Positions 5,965-6,425 of a DNA stretch of 6,425 nucleotides are shown piece by piece (the stretch's first letter is position 1; every line of letters starts with the position of its first letter). The notes beneath the pieces were generated by a model, which saw nothing but the letters and a program-made list of their open reading frames with translations, searched no databases and was not told where the DNA came from. Origin of the DNA: CAYTOJ01 sp964439415 (GTDB taxonomy: Bacteria; Pseudomonadota; Alphaproteobacteria; Rickettsiales; CAZAGG01); assembly GCA_964439415.1 (NCBI GenBank), contig CAYTOJ010000107.1, positions 1 through 6,425 on the forward strand, written 5' to 3'. A program made the position numbers and the translations under genes.

Positions 5965-6425
5965 ATGCAGATCAAATCTCTACACAGAAACATCTATAAA
6001 CTATATGCATACACACGTACACAAGAAACGCTTGAGGCTCTTGGCCGCAAGCATCGGGAACGGATAGAGCACTGGGAATCGCTCAAGGCAGAGGAGCTGG
6101 ATGACGCTGCCTGTGCACGTCTTGCCGGGTTTTCCCGGGCATCGTATTATCGTTCACGCGCAGCACTACAGAAGCTGCAACGGGGCATCGCTCCGCCTTC
6201 TAAAGCCAGAAAGCGGCAGAATAAGCCACGTTGGGGCGAGGCCGAAAAACAACTTGTCCTGCGTCTGCGCCGGATCAATCCCACCTATGGACAGGATAAA
6301 CTGGCTGTAATCCTCCAGCGTGACCACCAGATGAAACTCAGCCCGCGCACAGTGGGACGCATCCTGGCGCATCTTAAGGGCAAAGGCCTCGTGACCGCCT
6401 CGCCATCGCGTTTTTGCGTCAAGCG
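5965..6425 (+). CDS. Transposase/integrase-like protein, N-terminal part (truncated by window edge)
   Basis: From the ATG at 5965 the frame stays open for 153 codons to the right edge. A TGA lies in frame at 5956-5958, so this is the first available start, with GAGG four bases upstream. The visible protein has a basic, helical N-terminus and a first helix-turn-helix at about 47-67 ('CARLAGFSRASYYRSR'). A basic linker follows at about 76-92. A second helix-turn-helix lies at about 92-137 ('INPTYGQDKLAVIL', 'LSPRTVGRILAHLKGKGL'). This order resembles the DNA-binding half of IS3/IS481-type transposases, which carry an rve-type DDE catalytic core next. That core would lie beyond the window, so catalytic residues cannot be checked. 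A hand count of 6061-6360 gives about 59% G+C, against about 47-50% in sampled operon stretches, which suggests acquisition. Whether the element is intact is unknown. Confidence 0.75.
   Translation, partial: MQIKSLHRNIYKLYAYTRTQETLEALGRKHRERIEHWESLKAEELDDAACARLAGFSRASYYRSRAALQKLQRGIAPPSKARKRQNKPRWGEAEKQLVLRLRRINPTYGQDKLAVILQRDHQMKLSPRTVGRILAHLKGKGLVTASPSRFCVK

Noticed and set aside
5932..5999. AAGGAG (5932-5937) with tiny frames starting at 5939 (start-stop) and 5955 (14 codons) as a leader peptide
   Set aside because: The spacing is one base for the first and 17 bases for the second, neither suitable for initiation, and the second overlaps the transposase start.
6101..6310. Alternative frames at 6101-6310 (plus) and 6166-6372 (minus)
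   Set aside because: Both are shadows of the transposase frame from 5965, which stays open to the edge and shows helix-turn-helix motifs.

Overview
The window looks like chromosomal DNA from a Gram-negative bacterium, most probably an alphaproteobacterium. The evidence is an LptD with the CxxC plus 'PPLW' arrangement at the end of its N-terminal domain and a short SurA-type chaperone directly behind it. Sampled coding stretches of lptD and the glycosyltransferase gene are about 47-50% G+C by hand count. The genus cannot be named from the sequence.

Layout. (a) Positions 2-448, minus strand: the N-terminal 149 codons of a membrane-anchored AsmA/YdbH-like protein, running off the left edge. (b) 449-583: a 135-bp divergent intergenic region that must hold the promoters for both directions. 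(c) 584-5545, plus strand: a tight three-gene unit of lptD (outer-membrane LPS translocon), a surA-like periplasmic parvulin chaperone starting at 2772, and a 502-residue fusion of a family-2 glycosyltransferase with a C-terminal methyltransferase-like domain. Gaps are 4 and 11 bp, so co-transcription is likely. (d) 5546-5964: 419 bp with no credible gene, largely filled by four successive inverted repeats. These are a nested GC-rich hairpin (5552-5610), a ~192-bp near-palindrome with ~20-bp terminal inverted repeats (5614-5805), a 26-bp-stem hairpin (5841-5912), and a 10-bp-stem hairpin (5922-5964) that covers the ribosome binding site of the next gene. (e) 5965-6425, plus strand: the N-terminal 153 codons of a transposase/integrase-like protein with two helix-turn-helix segments, running off the right edge and clearly richer in G+C than the operon.

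How the genes fit together. LptD inserts LPS into the outer leaflet and itself needs periplasmic chaperones such as SurA to fold. The glycosyltransferase fusion could act on a lipid-linked sugar or surface glycan, and the divergent YdbH-like protein belongs to a group linked to phospholipid transport between the membranes. The left 5.5 kb therefore reads as an envelope-biogenesis locus. The right 0.9 kb is a repeat-rich, mobile-element boundary.

No wholly new multi-gene system is visible. The parts most worth a second look are the hairpin-packed intergenic region, the sequestered transposase start, and the glycosyltransferase fusion whose methyltransferase half lacks the usual SAM-binding glycines and acidic residue.
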